The translations under genes were made by a program, and so were the position numbers. A stretch of DNA of 34,602 nt from an uncultured Clostridia bacterium (GTDB lineage Bacteria > Bacillota > Clostridia > Oscillospirales > Oscillospiraceae), in assembly GCA_945877515.1 (NCBI GenBank), contig CAMCSE010000017.1, positions 1 through 34,602 on the forward strand. The letters run 5' to 3'. Positions 6,669 to 14,441 of the stretch are shown here, piece after piece. Each line of letters begins with the position of its first letter. Position 1 is the stretch's first letter. The notes beneath the pieces are model-generated. The model was not told where the DNA came from. It did no database searches and saw nothing but the letters and a program-made list of their open reading frames with translations.

Positions 6669-8582
6669 TCAAGCCTTCACAAATTGATCCTTGCCCTCCG
6701 CGCACTCCGGGCATACCCAGTCGGCGGGGAGCTGCTCAAACAACGTACCCGGCGCGATCTCGCCGTCCTCGTCGCCCAGCTCCGGCACATATTCGTAGCC
6801 GCAGCCGCCGCACACATAGGTGTCGCCGATGGGCGTGGGCTTGGGCGGCGTGGGACGCTTCATCTTCACCATCGGCGGCGCGGGCTGCTTCTCGCCGCTG
6901 TCCAGCGCGGCGGTGAGCAGGGGCAGGATCTCCTCCACATCGCCCACGATGCCGTAGTCGCAGTTCTTGAAGATGGGCGCGTTGCCGTTTTTGTTGATAG
7001 CCACAATGGTGGAGGCGTCCTTAATTCCCTTGAGATGCTGGGTGGCGCCGGAGATACCGCAGGCGATATAGAGGTTGCCGGTAAACTTCTGTCCGGACAT
7101 ACCCACATAGCGGTCAAGGGGCAGGTATTTCAGCGTCTCCGCCACGGGACGGGAGGAACCGATGGCCGCGCCGGCGGCCTTGGCCAGCTCCTCTACCAGC
7201 TTCATGTTCTTTTTCTCCCCGATGCCCTTGCCCGCGGAGACCACACGCTCCGCCTTGGGAATAGGCGTATCCATGGGGATACCCACGGAGAAGTCGTGGC
7301 CGTCCTTTTTCAGTGCCGCCACCAGATCGTTGACCTGCTGGGCGGCGTCGCCCTCCCGGAAGATGGTGCGCTTGCGGATACCGGTGATGGGCGCGGGTTT
7401 CTTGGCCGTTGAGCGGCTCTCACCGCCGGAGCTCTTGCCCAGCCTGCCGATGAGATGGGAGGCGATGACCACCCGCTGGATCTCGTTGGTACCCTCATAG
7501 ATGGTGGTGATCTTGGCATCGCGGTAGGCGCGCTCCACCTCCATGCCCTTGAGGAAGCCGGTGCCGCCGTGGATCTGCACGGCGTCGTTGGTGACCTCCA
7601 GCGCGATGTCTGAGGCGTACATCTTCGCCATGGCGGACTCCATGCCGTAGGGGGCGTGCTGCTCCTTCAGCTCCGCCGCGGAGTAGACGAGGAAGCGGGC
7701 GCAGCGCAGCTTCGTGGCCATGTCCGCCAGCTTGAAGGAAACGGCCTGCTGTGCCGCGATGGGCTTTCCGAACTGGACGCGCTCCTTGGCGTAGGCCAGC
7801 GCGTGCTCAAAGGCCCCCTGGGCGATACCCAGCGCCTGCGCCGCAATACCGATGCGGCCGCCGTCCAGCGTGGACATGGCGATCTTAAAGCCGTCGCCCT
7901 CCTTGCCCAACAGGTTTTCCTTGGGGACCTTCACGTCGTTGAAGATCAACTCCGCCGTGGAGGAGGAGCGAATACCCATCTTGTCATAGTGGTCGCCGAA
8001 CTCAAAGCCCTTCCAGCCCTTCTCCACGATGAAGGCGGAGATGCCCCGGGTGCCGATGTCCGGCGTGGTGACGGCGAAAACCACATAGGTGTCCGCCTTG
8101 GGGGCGTTGGTGATGAAGATCTTGCCGCCGTTGAGGAGGTAGTAGTCCCCCTTATCCAGCGCCGTGGTCTCCGTGCCGCCGGCGTCGGATCCGGCGTTGG
8201 GCTCCGTGAGGCCGAAGGCGCCGATCTTCTCGCCCTTGGCCAGCGGAACCAGATATTTCTTCTTCTGCTCCTCGGTGCCGTAGGCGAAAATAGGCCATGA
8301 GCCGAGGGAGACGTGGGCGGAGAGGATGACGCCTGCACCGCCGTCCACACGGGCCAGCTCCTCCACCGCGATGGCGTAGCTCAGGGCGTCCAGACCGGCA
8401 CCGCCGTACTCCTTGGGGAACGGCAGCCCCAGCCAGCCCAGCTGTCCCATCTTTTGAACAGCCTCGTCGGGAAACTCGTTGTTCTGATCCAGCAGGAAGG
8501 CAAGAGGCTTGATCTCCTCCTCCGCAAAGGCTCGGATCTTGGCGCGCAGCTCCTCGTGCGCGGGTGTGGTCTGAAACAGCAT
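6669..8582 (-). CDS. Acyl-CoA dehydrogenase / ETF-alpha FAD domain / rubredoxin fusion
   Basis: A 637-residue three-part protein. Residues 1-380 are a complete acyl-CoA dehydrogenase ([20 protein letters not shown], and [12 protein letters not shown] with the likely catalytic Glu363). Residues about 443-560 match only the C-terminal FAD-binding domain of electron transfer flavoprotein alpha ([34 protein letters not shown]); the N-terminal ETF-alpha domain is absent. A Pro/Lys-rich linker leads to a rubredoxin domain (588-637) with Cys591-x2-Cys594 and Cys624-x2-Cys627. Electrons could pass from acyl-CoA through FAD, FAD and FeCys4 within one chain, then to the flavodiiron protein encoded 18 bases downstream. 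It lies 18 bases after an Rrf2 gene. Domain calls are firm; the electron route is inference. Confidence 0.93.
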   Translation of the reverse strand: MLFQTTPAHEELRAKIRAFAEEEIKPLAFLLDQNNEFPDEAVQKMGQLGWLGLPFPKEYGGAGLDALSYAIAVEELARVDGGAGVILSAHVSLGSWPIFAYGTEEQKKKYLVPLAKGEKIGAFGLTEPNAGSDAGGTETTALDKGDYYLLNGGKIFITNAPKADTYVVFAVTTPDIGTRGISAFIVEKGWKGFEFGDHYDKMGIRSSSTAELIFNDVKVPKENLLGKEGDGFKIAMSTLDGGRIGIAAQALGIAQGAFEHALAYAKERVQFGKPIAAQQAVSFKLADMATKLRCARFLVYSAAELKEQHAPYGMESAMAKMYASDIALEVTNDAVQIHGGTGFLKGMEVERAYRDAKITTIYEGTNEIQRVVIASHLIGRLGKSSGGESRSTAKKPAPITGIRKRTIFREGDAAQQVNDLVAALKKDGHDFSVGIPMDTPIPKAERVVSAGKGIGEKKNMKLVEELAKAAGAAIGSSRPVAETLKYLPLDRYVGMSGQKFTGNLYIACGISGATQHLKGIKDASTIVAINKNGNAPIFKNCDYGIVGDVEEILPLLTAALDSGEKQPAPPMVKMKRPTPPKPTPIGDTYVCGGCGYEYVPELGDEDGEIAPGTLFEQLPADWVCPECAEGKDQFVKA

Positions 8583-8600
8583 ACGGTGTACCTCCTTATA

Positions 8601-9038
8601 TCACGTTTGTTGGGTCGCTTCCTCTTTTTGAATTGCTTCGCCGGTCAGCAACCGGTGCAGGCTCACGGCGCGGAACGCCTCGTCCTGCTTTCGCTGTAAC
8701 TCCGTTAGCTGGCAGTGGATGGCGCATTTCCCGTGTTCGCTTTGCCAGCGGCAGTCATACCCCGGCTCCATGCAGGCGCACAGGACGTCATGCTCTCCCA
8801 TGACGGCCATGAGGTCGTAGAGGGAAACGCCACGCAGGTCACAGGACAGCCGGCAGCCGCCGGCTGCGCCCCGGCTCACCTGCACCAGCTCCCCAGCGGA
8901 GAGCTTTCGCAGGATCTGATAGGCAAACTGCATGGGGATCAGCTCCGTCTCCGCCATCTCGGCGGCGGAGTGCTTCTCTTCGTCCAGCAGCACCCGCAGC
9001 ATCCGCAGCGCATAGTCCGCTTCCCTTGTGATGAGCAT
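8601..9038 (-). CDS. Rrf2-family transcriptional regulator
   Basis: A 145-residue Rrf2 protein. The N-terminal winged helix reads ITREADYALRMLRVLL, then QFAYQILRKLSAGELVQVSRG and the wing GAAGGCRL. The C-terminal part is unusually Cys-rich (Cys87, Cys89, Cys96, Cys105, Cys109), suggesting an Fe-S cluster or thiol sensor, but the spacing does not match a named member. ATG 9038 has GGAGG about nine bases upstream. It is the first gene of a minus-strand operon with the acyl-CoA dehydrogenase-rubredoxin fusion and the second flavodiiron gene, so it most likely controls them in response to O2, NO or redox state. A strong promoter with an internal imperfect palindrome lies upstream. Confidence 0.9.
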   Translation of the reverse strand: MLITREADYALRMLRVLLDEEKHSAAEMAETELIPMQFAYQILRKLSAGELVQVSRGAAGGCRLSCDLRGVSLYDLMAVMGEHDVLCACMEPGYDCRWQSEHGKCAIHCQLTELQRKQDEAFRAVSLHRLLTGEAIQKEEATQQT

Positions 9039-9068
9039 ATCCCTGCACCTCCTTTTGGTTATATACCC

Positions 9069-9097
9069 ATTCTATCAATCTCGATAAATCTTGTCAA
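9069..9097 (-). promoter_or_regulatory. Promoter/operator of the Rrf2-ACAD-FDP operon
   Basis: Minus-strand TTGACA (9092-9097), exact 17-bp spacer, TAGAAT (9069-9074). The spacer holds TATC and GATA as an inverted repeat with a 6-base centre, extended imperfectly into ATT...AAT, placed for a dimeric regulator such as the adjacent Rrf2 protein. Confidence 0.8.
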
Positions 9098-9236
9098 GAT
9101 ATTTTTGGAAGAATTGTGCTGCCATTCTGTCATATTCCGAAAAAAACGCACCGCCTTGCCATGCAAAATATTGGCAGAGACAGCCTCGGCGTGGAGAACC
9201 ATTACGCACGAGAAAGACCATACCCGCTGAAAATCA

Positions 9237-9268
9237 GGGCGGCGGGGCAGTTTACTGTCCCGCCGCCC
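9237..9268. terminator. GC-rich hairpin, probable terminator
   Basis: 14-bp stem (9237-9250 with 9255-9268, one G-T pair) and a 4-base loop. On the minus strand it is followed by TGATTTTC. It lies just past the minus-strand remnant ending at 9274, so it probably was that gene's terminator. Confidence 0.6.
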
Positions 9269-9273
9269 ATGGT

Positions 9274-9420
9274 TCAAGCTTCTGTTAGACTGATAGATTG
9301 AAATGGATCGAGCTGCTTCGGCAATTCGTTTTCTTCAGCTGGAGCCGCCTGCTCTTGCACGGCGTCCGCTGCTGGCTTTGCGTGGCTCCGCGCCCCATAC
9401 CCCGGCCTCAAAACACTTAT
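9274..9420 (-). pseudogene. Small gene remnant, Ala/Pro/Glu-rich tail
   Basis: The minus strand carries an open frame whose end reads AKPAADAVQEQAAPAEENEL and finishes ISLTEA, with a stop at 9274-9276 and a terminator hairpin right after. The composition is protein-like. Upstream, a second frame contains CKKDGPCKMNKC, which may be the Cys-rich front of the same protein with a frame change near 9370-9400. No complete gene can be assembled and I do not recognise the family. Confidence 0.35.
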
Positions 9421-9481
9421 TCATTTTGCAGGGCCCGTCCTTTTTGCAAGAGGGACGCTCAAAGGCGGCGCGGCGATCTTC

Positions 9482-9888
9482 TTATCTGCTCATCGGAAAG
9501 GATATCTCGAAAACAGCGCCGGTGTCCCCGTTGTAAGCGCGGATCGTCCCTTTATGCAGGTGAATAATCTCCTTCGTCAGGGCAAGGCCGATGCCGGATT
9601 TTCCGCTTTTGCCCATGTAAAAGCGGTCAAAGATGTGGGGCAGGTCTCCCTCGGCGATGCCGTCCCCGTCGTCCTGTATCCGGATGGTCACGTGCCGCTT
9701 ATCCGCGCGGCAGGTCAGGCACAGCTCGCTGTGGGCATACCGCAATCCGTTGGTCAGGATATTCGTGACCGCCCTGCGCATCTGCGTGTCATCGCATTTG
9801 ACCATGACGGGTTCTTCAGGGAAGTCCGGCGCGATGGTAATGCCGCTGGCAGCGGCTGCCGGTTCCACGGCGCGTATGCTGTCGTATC
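9482..9888 (-). pseudogene. Histidine kinase C-terminal ATPase domain fragment
   Basis: About 130 residues make up the HATPase_c domain of a two-component sensor kinase. The N box (TNILTNGLRYAHSE), G1 box (DDGDGI), F box (PHIFDRFYMGKSGKSG), G2 (GIGLALTKEIIHLHKG) and a normal C-terminus (AVFEISFPMSR) are all present. Everything upstream (sensor, HAMP, His-containing dimerisation domain) is missing. Around 9880-9892 the sequence passes directly into a xylulokinase start in another frame. It cannot phosphorylate anything alone. The sensor/HAMP fragment at 14757-15231 is on the same strand and could be the lost front half. Confidence 0.85.
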
Positions 9889-10247
9889 TCCCGGCACTGC
9901 GCGGTGGTGCGCTGATCGTTCCACAGGATGGCCGGTCGTATGGGATCCATCCTCTCGTCCAGTGCCACCAAGGAATGCATCTGTCCCGTCAGTCCCACGG
10001 CCGCGATGTCTGATCCGTCGCACACGCTTGCATTCAGCACCCGACGGCAGGCGGCGCAGCAGGCATTCCACCACAACCGCGGATCCTGCCCCGTCCAACC
10101 GGGGCGGGGCTGCGTCAGAGGATATGGCTCCACGGCAGAGGCGCGGACGGTGCCCGCCTTGTCCGCAAGGAGGACTTTGCAGCCGGAGGTGCCAACGTCA
10201 ATGCCGAGAATGAAGTTTTTGTCAGGATGGGAGCGTGTCATGTGCAT
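9889..10247 (-). pseudogene. xylB: Xylulokinase N-terminal fragment
   Basis: About 118 residues of the FGGY sugar-kinase start: ILGIDVGTSGCKVLLADK (phosphate-binding loop), PRPGWTGQDPRLWW, AVGLTGQMHSLVALD and PAILWNDQRT, as in xylulokinase. The homology ends near 9890, where it joins a histidine-kinase tail; a full xylulokinase is about 500 residues, so some 75% is missing. The start (ATG 10247 or 10241) has AGAAGGG upstream. It is divergent from a ROK-type repressor gene, the classical xylR-xylB layout, so this was a xylose operon broken by deletion. Confidence 0.85.
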
Positions 10248-10567
10248 GTGCCCTTCTGTGAATGAAATTACTTTTTAAATGTTATTTAAAAGCTGACGTC
10301 ATTATAATACCTCCCCTTCTCTTGGCAAGAGGTTTTCATGAGATTGCGAGCCTGTGCAAGATATTTCAGCAGACTAAACAGAAAGAAAAGGTGCTATTTA
10401 TGCATTTTAACGGAACGAAATAACGCAATTGCCACTTGCCCTTTCCGGCGCGCGTGGTATAGTGGTATAATGGAATAACAGGCAAGGTTTGCCGTTCCTA
10501 GGACGTCCAGAGACACGAGGATAGGTTTATTAAATACAATTATAAAGAGTTTCGGTGGTACTTAGAT
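10248..10567. other. Divergent xylB-xylR regulatory region
   Basis: 320 bases of AT-richer DNA between the two divergent genes. It contains an AT-rich palindrome (10273-10291), a minus-strand TATAAT complement at 10301-10306, and on the plus side TTGCCC (10436-10441), 16 bp, TATAGT (10458-10463), with a second TATAAT at 10466-10471. Downstream of that GGCAA and TTGCC form a small inverted repeat near 10481-10492. No gene is seen. Confidence 0.6.
10273..10291. promoter_or_regulatory. Palindromic operator candidate of xylB
   Basis: Perfect 8-bp arms TTTTAAAT and ATTTAAAA around GTT, between the xylB start and its likely -10 box. AT-rich palindromes are typical ROK (XylR/NagC) sites. Binding by the adjacent regulator is inferred. 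Confidence 0.6.
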
Positions 10568-11703
10568 ATGGTGCGGAGTGGAGCAGGGGTCAACAACACA
10601 TCGGTACGGGCAGAAAACCGCAGGCAGTTGGCTTATCTGCTGTACCAGCGGGGGCGCTGTCCAAACAGGCCATCGCCCGCGAACTGGGACTCAGCATTCC
10701 TACGGTGAACCTGCTGGTTTCCCAGTTGAAGGAAGAGGGTCTTCTGACGCTGCAGAGCGGTGCATCCACCGGCGGGCGCATCCCGGAGATCGCCTACTTC
10801 CGCTACGATAGCCAGTATGTATTCGGGCTGGAGGTCACCGATCACCACCTGCGCATCGTGCTTATAGATCTGGCGGGTACGCCACTATTCCACGCCTACC
10901 ACGATCTGCCCTTCCGCAAGGAGCAGTCCTACTGGATCGAGGCGCGCAGCCTGCTGTACAGCATCATGAAGCAGAGGAACCTGACGCCTGCCAATATCCT
11001 AGGCGTGGGTGTGGCCATACCTGGCGTGGTGCGGTGGGATTTGCATCAGATGGATTTTGCACCTACTCTGGATCTGCGCTACTTTGACTATCGGGCAGTG
11101 GAGGACATTTTCGTTCTGCCCGTAATCATCGAAAACGAGGCCAACGCCGCAGGCTTTGCCGAGTCGTGGCTCCAGAGCCGCGACCAAGCGGACGGCATCT
11201 ACCTGTCTATCAACAAGGGCGTAGGCGGTGCGGTCATCGTAGATCACGCCTTGTCCTATGGCATCAACCGACGCAGCGGCGAGTTCGGCCATATGACGCT
11301 GGTGCCGGGCGGCCGCCGATGTTCCTGCGGCAAGGAGGGCTGCTTCGAGGCCTATTGCTCCACCCGTGTGCTGGCTGACCTGACGGGCGGCGACTTGGCA
11401 GCGTTTTTCCGCCGCAAGGGGGAGGAGCCTCATCTGCAGCAGGTGTGGGAAACCTATCTGCGCTATCTGGCGCAGGCAGTCAGCAACATCTGCGTGGCAC
11501 TTGATGTGCCGGTGGTTATCGGAGGGGACATTGCCCTCTACCTAGGAAACGATTTTCAGCACTTCATCGACATGGTGGAGGCCATGATCCCCTTCAGCAG
11601 TCACCCCTATGTGAGTCTCAGCAGCGCGGGTGCAGATGCCGCCTGTGTGGGTGCGGCGTTACTGCTGGTGGCGCGGCGGCTGCAGCTGTTGCCCGGCGTA
11701 TAA
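10568..11703 (+). pseudogene. xylR: ROK-family repressor (XylR-type), frameshifted
   Basis: From ATG 10568 the reading SGAGVNNTSVRAENRRQLAY, then LLYQRGRC, is a typical ROK/XylR N-terminus; it loses frame at about 10660-10663. One inserted base continues it as KQAIARELGLSIPTVNLL (recognition helix) and the whole ROK domain: GVGVAIPGVV, ENEANAAG, INKGVGGAVI, GEFGHM and the zinc motif CSCGKEGCFEAYC, ending at 11703. Intact length would be about 378 residues, normal for XylR. A GTG at 10555 gives an open frame into the main part, but its first 35 residues are not ROK-like, so I do not take it as the true start. The partner xylB is also broken, so regulation here is probably lost. Confidence 0.85.
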
Positions 11704-11711
11704 ACAAGAAT

Positions 11712-11781
11712 GGCTCAACGCCTTTCCTGTAGGTATACTTGGAGAGTTGGTCTTTTGTATAGATAGACAAAGGGGTGAGCC
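11712..11781. other. Long-range inverted repeat downstream of xylR
   Basis: Arms 11712-11725 (starting GGCTCA, ending CCTTT) and 11769-11781 (AAAGG...TGAGCC) can pair with one or two mismatches around a 43-base loop. It begins eight bases after the xylR stop. It could be a transcript 3' end or an insertion-sequence end; no family is recognised. The rest of 11782-11940 shows only a weak CCCTTTC/GAAAGGG hairpin. Confidence 0.35.
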
Positions 11782-11947
11782 ACAGCTTGCCTTAGTCCAT
11801 CAAAGAACCTGGCCGATTATACGTATCCGTGGGAGGATGGTGTGAAAGGGAACCGTCAAGATCCCCTTTCGCGTTCAATCACCTGCTGCAGCGGCCAAAA
11901 TCACAAAATAAAATACTGCTATTTTCTACTTTGCGGGCAGCTTGTCG

Positions 11948-11985
11948 AGAAACCCGGTTGAGCATTATGCAGCAACCGGGTTTCT
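11948..11985. terminator. Hairpin at the end of the transposase remnant
   Basis: Perfect 13-bp stem AGAAACCCGGTTG (11948-11960) with CAACCGGGTTTCT (11973-11985). It overlaps the last codons of the IS1182-type remnant. The second remnant also ends in a hairpin built from its last codons. Confidence 0.6.
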
Positions 11986-12395
11986 GGCATATTCAGAGTA
12001 GGAAAAGTTGAAAAGCAAGAGACAGAAGTGGTCATTCCACTTCCATGTGGCCAATTTTTTAAGTTCATGGCAGCGAACTTGAGCTTCACCTCGTTTGTCA
12101 CCTAGGCCAAGCCTCTGTACCGTGTATAACGGCATAGCGTGTTTCTCTTTTGCATCCGCAAAGATCCACTCAATGGTTTCTTTCCGGCGCATGTAGAGCT
12201 GCGCGTAAGCGGGTGTATATCTGGCATCACCTGCCTTTTCCTCGTAGCCCTTCCAGATATGCCGCTGCACGGTCTTTACGCAGTCCTTGGAATGGGTACG
12301 CAGTTCTCTGGTCGGGCCGTTGGCGCATATCTTCGGAGCGCTCTTGTATTCTCGGTATCCATCGCGGGCCGTTGTGCTGTATTTCGGCGATTGTA
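11965..12395 (-). pseudogene. IS1182-family transposase C-terminal remnant
   Basis: The minus strand encodes the last third of an IS1182-type DDE transposase: YSTTARDGYREYKSAPKICA, the CxxC-like zinc region (PTRELRTHSKDC), then RRKETIEWIFADAKEKHAM with the catalytic Glu, and the family ending. The ending lies in two frames: VTNEVKLKFAAMNLK in one and KLATWKW in the other, so there are two compensating one-base shifts, near 12098-12104 and in the A run at about 12053-12058. The first two-thirds of the transposase are missing. The remnant ends about 90 bases upstream of the AbrB-kinase module. Confidence 0.82.
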
Positions 12396-12429
12396 ATCAG
12401 GAACCAGCGAAATATAGTAATAGAAAATA

Positions 12430-12458
12430 TTGACTATTCGTACCGAATATGATATATT
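12430..12458 (+). promoter_or_regulatory. Promoter with built-in operator of the AbrB-kinase module
   Basis: TTGACT (12430-12435), exact 17-bp spacer, TATATT (12453-12458). A perfect palindrome, TATTCG-TAC-CGAATA (12435-12449), fills the spacer, so a dimeric repressor bound there would exclude RNA polymerase. This is the layout expected for an autoregulated toxin-antitoxin operon. Confidence 0.82.
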
Positions 12459-12481
12459 TCAAAGCGCAGAGAGGTGATAAC

Positions 12482-13015
12482 ATGGAAAGACGATTGGCGC
12501 GGATCAACAGCAGTGCGGCTGGGGGAACGGCGGGCGCCGGTGCAAAAACACATAAGGTCACGCTCCCGTCCCGCTGGCTTCGAGCCATTGGCATTACCGA
12601 TGAGGAGCGGGAGGTGGAGTTGACCTTTGACCAAAACAGAATCGTAATCACAAAAGTCGTCACCATAGAGGAGTTTATCAGCGAAAAAAAAGCGCAGTCC
12701 CACTGCGTGAAAAAGCTGAAATTCTGGAATAGTAAGACACTGTGTACTACCATCGCAGTGGATTTTACGGATCATACGCTTTGCGTGGAGAACCATACAA
12801 GGCAGCTGGTGAAAACCGCTTTCGGGAAAAACAGATTGCCTGCATGGGAAGATTTGATGGCCTTTCTGGAGGAACGGTGCGTCCCCCGTCAGCGGGAGGG
12901 TATTCGAGAATATCTGGACGCCCTGGGATTGGATGAGTACGAGCCATGGGAGATTGTCAAACGCACACAGGGCCGCATGGCGGAGGATCAGCAGTGGATC
13001 GAGGTGACAGAATGA
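12482..13015 (+). CDS. AbrB/SpoVT-fold DNA-binding protein, putative antitoxin
   Basis: A 177-residue protein. Residues 21-59 (KTHKVTLPSRWLRAIGITDE through VELTFDQNRIVITK) form a swapped-hairpin AbrB/MazE-type DNA-binding domain. The C-terminal half (about 85-175) is a separate region with conserved-looking features (LVKTAFGK, W-E-D, RCVPRQR, KTQGRM-like RTQGRMAEDQQW). I do not recognise it as a named domain; by position it could play the part of HipS, the small antitoxin of HipBST systems, but that is speculation. Start ATG 12482 has AGAGGTG upstream. Its stop overlaps the kinase start (ATGA), so the pair is translationally coupled. It is the likely binder of the palindrome in the promoter. 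Confidence 0.8.
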   Translation: MERRLARINSSAAGGTAGAGAKTHKVTLPSRWLRAIGITDEEREVELTFDQNRIVITKVVTIEEFISEKKAQSHCVKKLKFWNSKTLCTTIAVDFTDHTLCVENHTRQLVKTAFGKNRLPAWEDLMAFLEERCVPRQREGIREYLDALGLDEYEPWEIVKRTQGRMAEDQQWIEVTE

Positions 13016-13818
13016 GCATACATTTTGTGACAAATGAAAGAATTGCCGAAACATCTTCAAAGGGTAATCAGGAGAAGTGGGTAGAGGGCAACCGCTGGTA
13101 CAAGCTGGATCAGTTTGGGTATGAGGCTTTGGCGGAGACGCTGATCTCGCAGCTGCTGGAACACAGCAACTGCGAGCAGGACTACCCGTTTCGCTTTACC
13201 CGCTATCAGATGGAACGAATCGCTGCACATGGTGTCGAACGGACAGGATGCAGCAGTGAAAATTTCCTGCTGCCGGGACAATCCATCATCACACTGAGCC
13301 ATCTCTACAAGCGTGAGAGCGAGGTGTCCCTTCGAAATCTTTTGGCAAGGCAATCCAGCGACAAGAAACGCATTGCCTATTTAGCCGAGGCTACGGCAGA
13401 GCTGACTAGACTGGATTTGTTCCCGCAGTATCTGACGCTGTTGTTTGAGGTGGATGCGTTGTTCCTGAACGATGACCGTCATTTGAACAATATTGCGGTT
13501 TTGGAAAGCGGCGGTAAATATGACTATTGCCCTATCTTTGACAACGGAGCAGGATTGCTTTCAAATATGCGGACTGCTCCGATAGATATTGAGCCGAAAG
13601 CTCTAATCGCGGCACAGCGTGCCCGTCCCTTCGGCACGACATTTAACCGGCAGGCAGGGACAGTCCAATCGCTTTATGGAGCGCAGTTGCGCTTGCCCAA
13701 GCTGTCAAGAGAGGAGATATTTGCAAGGCTGGAGCCGCTGCTGCAATACTATCCACGGCGGGATCGCGGAATTATCACGGATAGGGTGTGTACCACCATT
13801 CTGCTGCGGCAGAAGTAG
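13012..13818 (+). CDS. HipA-like serine/threonine kinase, putative toxin
   Basis: A 268-residue protein with the HipA/CtkA kinase core and without the N-terminal HipA subdomain. Visible: Ser/Gly-rich loop TSSKGNQEKW (14-23), ATP lysine in WYKLD (Lys31), Glu42 in the next helix, catalytic loop FLNDDRHLNN (151-160, with Asp154/155 and Asn159/160) and metal-binding PIFDNGAG (Asp177). All catalytic residues needed are present. The family includes HipA, which phosphorylates Glu-tRNA synthetase, HipT, which targets Trp-tRNA synthetase, and H. pylori CtkA. The target here is unknown. The gene overlaps the AbrB-type gene by four bases and lies between two IS1182 transposase remnants. It is AT-richer than the housekeeping genes, consistent with transfer. 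Confidence 0.82.
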   Translation: MSIHFVTNERIAETSSKGNQEKWVEGNRWYKLDQFGYEALAETLISQLLEHSNCEQDYPFRFTRYQMERIAAHGVERTGCSSENFLLPGQSIITLSHLYKRESEVSLRNLLARQSSDKKRIAYLAEATAELTRLDLFPQYLTLLFEVDALFLNDDRHLNNIAVLESGGKYDYCPIFDNGAGLLSNMRTAPIDIEPKALIAAQRARPFGTTFNRQAGTVQSLYGAQLRLPKLSREEIFARLEPLLQYYPRRDRGIITDRVCTTILLRQK

Positions 13819-13923
13819 CGTTGATTGTGAACAGGAAAGACACAAGAAACGCGTGATCGTTGGTAATTTCTTCTTGCAAAAGCAAGCTTTCACGCCCGTG
13901 CCCATGTGCCCATGAATGAATAA

Positions 13924-13950
13924 GCATCCACCCGCTTGGCGGGTGGATGC
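13924..13950 (+). terminator. Terminator hairpin of the AbrB-kinase operon, followed by tag
   Basis: Perfect 12-bp stem GCATCCACCCGC (13924-13935) with GCGGGTGGATGC (13939-13950). It has no T run; instead it is followed at once by the tag TCAGCCTGTCAAA (13951-13963), also found after the hypB and spoVT terminators. Confidence 0.6.
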
Positions 13951-13963
13951 TCAGCCTGTCAAA
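13951..13963 (+). repeat. Post-terminator tag, copy 1
   Basis: TCAGCCTGTCAAA directly after the hairpin that ends the AbrB-kinase operon, same sense. The hairpin stem is unrelated in sequence to those at the other two copies, so the tag itself is what is conserved. Confidence 0.7.
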
Positions 13964-13964
13964 G

Positions 13965-13999
13965 AACCCCAGCTTTCAGAAAGCGAAAGCTGGGGTTTT
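13965..13999 (+). terminator. Second terminator hairpin
   Basis: Perfect 13-bp stem AACCCCAGCTTTC (13965-13977) with GAAAGCTGGGGTT (13985-13997), then TTTTC. It overlaps the last codons of the minus-strand IS1182 tail, much as in the other remnant. Confidence 0.7.
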
Positions 14000-14104
14000 C
14001 CTGTAATTTGGATGGCAACAAACAAATATCAGTGCAAAAATGGAGCTCTTCCAGCTCCATTTTGCCAGCTTTTTCAAATTCATGGCAGTATATTTAAGCC
14101 TCAC
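13976..14104 (-). pseudogene. Second IS1182-family transposase tail
   Basis: The minus-strand frame reads VRLKYTAMNLKKLAKWSW and ends in a short hydrophobic/aromatic tail with a stop at 13976-13978. This is the same C-terminal motif (KLKFAAMNLKKLATWKW) as the remnant at 11965-12395, but a different sequence, so the two come from different IS1182-type elements. Only about 42 residues remain. A small hairpin at 14037-14063 falls inside this coding part. Confidence 0.75.
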
Positions 14105-14147
14105 CCAAGCAGAAACCCGGGTCAGACCTCGGTGGTGTGTGTAACGC

Positions 14148-14246
14148 ATGCTGCCCTATCTGGGCAAATCTCCGACCCATGAGGAGCTGGAAAAGCTGAT
14201 GCCCTGGCACCCGGCAGTCCGGCACCGGGAACATATACGGAAATGA
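14148..14246 (+). other. Short open frame, probable C-terminal gene remnant
   Basis: A 32-codon frame reads MLPYLGKSPTHEELEKLM, then PWHPAVRHREHIRK. The composition is protein-like (helix with charged end), there is no ribosome binding site, and a stop codon lies two codons before the ATG. A terminator-like hairpin follows at 14251-14282. I take it as the end of a lost gene; family not recognised. Confidence 0.3.
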
Positions 14247-14250
14247 ACAA

Positions 14251-14282
14251 ACGGCAGAGCCCCGCGAACGGGACTCTGCCGT
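14251..14282. terminator. Hairpin after the 32-codon frame
   Basis: Stem ACGGCAGAG (14251-14259) with CTCTGCCGT (14274-14282), extended by an inner CCCG/CGGG pair, followed by AACTTTG. Confidence 0.55.
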
Positions 14283-14350
14283 AACTTTGTTCGGACCGGG
14301 TGATTATTGTGCGCTTACAATCGAACTGCTGTTATAAGACAAAATCGCCA

Positions 14351-14441
14351 GCTAATTTTTAGCAGAAAAAAGGGCGTTCTTGCTAATGAAAATGCCTCTC
14401 CTGCTAATCAGGCTAAAAATCGTGCTAAAAAGCCTGCTAAT
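14351..14441 (+). repeat. Cluster of short GCTAAT/GCTAAA repeats
   Basis: Six copies of GCTAA(T/A) begin at 14351, 14382, 14403, 14412, 14424 and 14436; the last four are 9-12 bases apart, about one helical turn. In one reading frame ending at TGA just before 14463 they encode Ala-Asn/Ala-Lys repeats in a Lys/Asn-rich tail (ANENASPANQAKNRAKKPAN). That frame has no good start or ribosome binding site. Either a repetitive protein tail or a cluster of protein-binding sites. Confidence 0.4.

Noticed and set aside
5634-7412. A 592-codon plus-strand frame opposite the second flavodiiron gene and the acyl-CoA dehydrogenase fusion
   Set aside because: Antisense shadow without motifs; both minus-strand genes are well supported.
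10555-10660. GTG 10555 as the true start of the ROK regulator
   Set aside because: It gives an open frame, but its first 35 residues do not look like a ROK N-terminus, while the next frame encodes the standard one; a one-base break explains this better.
11712-11781. The long inverted repeat after xylR as a riboswitch
   Set aside because: It follows a gene instead of preceding one, and no known aptamer core is visible.
14037-14063. Hairpin AAAATGGAGCT/AGCTCCATTTT as an independent terminator
   Set aside because: It falls inside the coding tail of the IS1182 remnant, so it may be coincidental.
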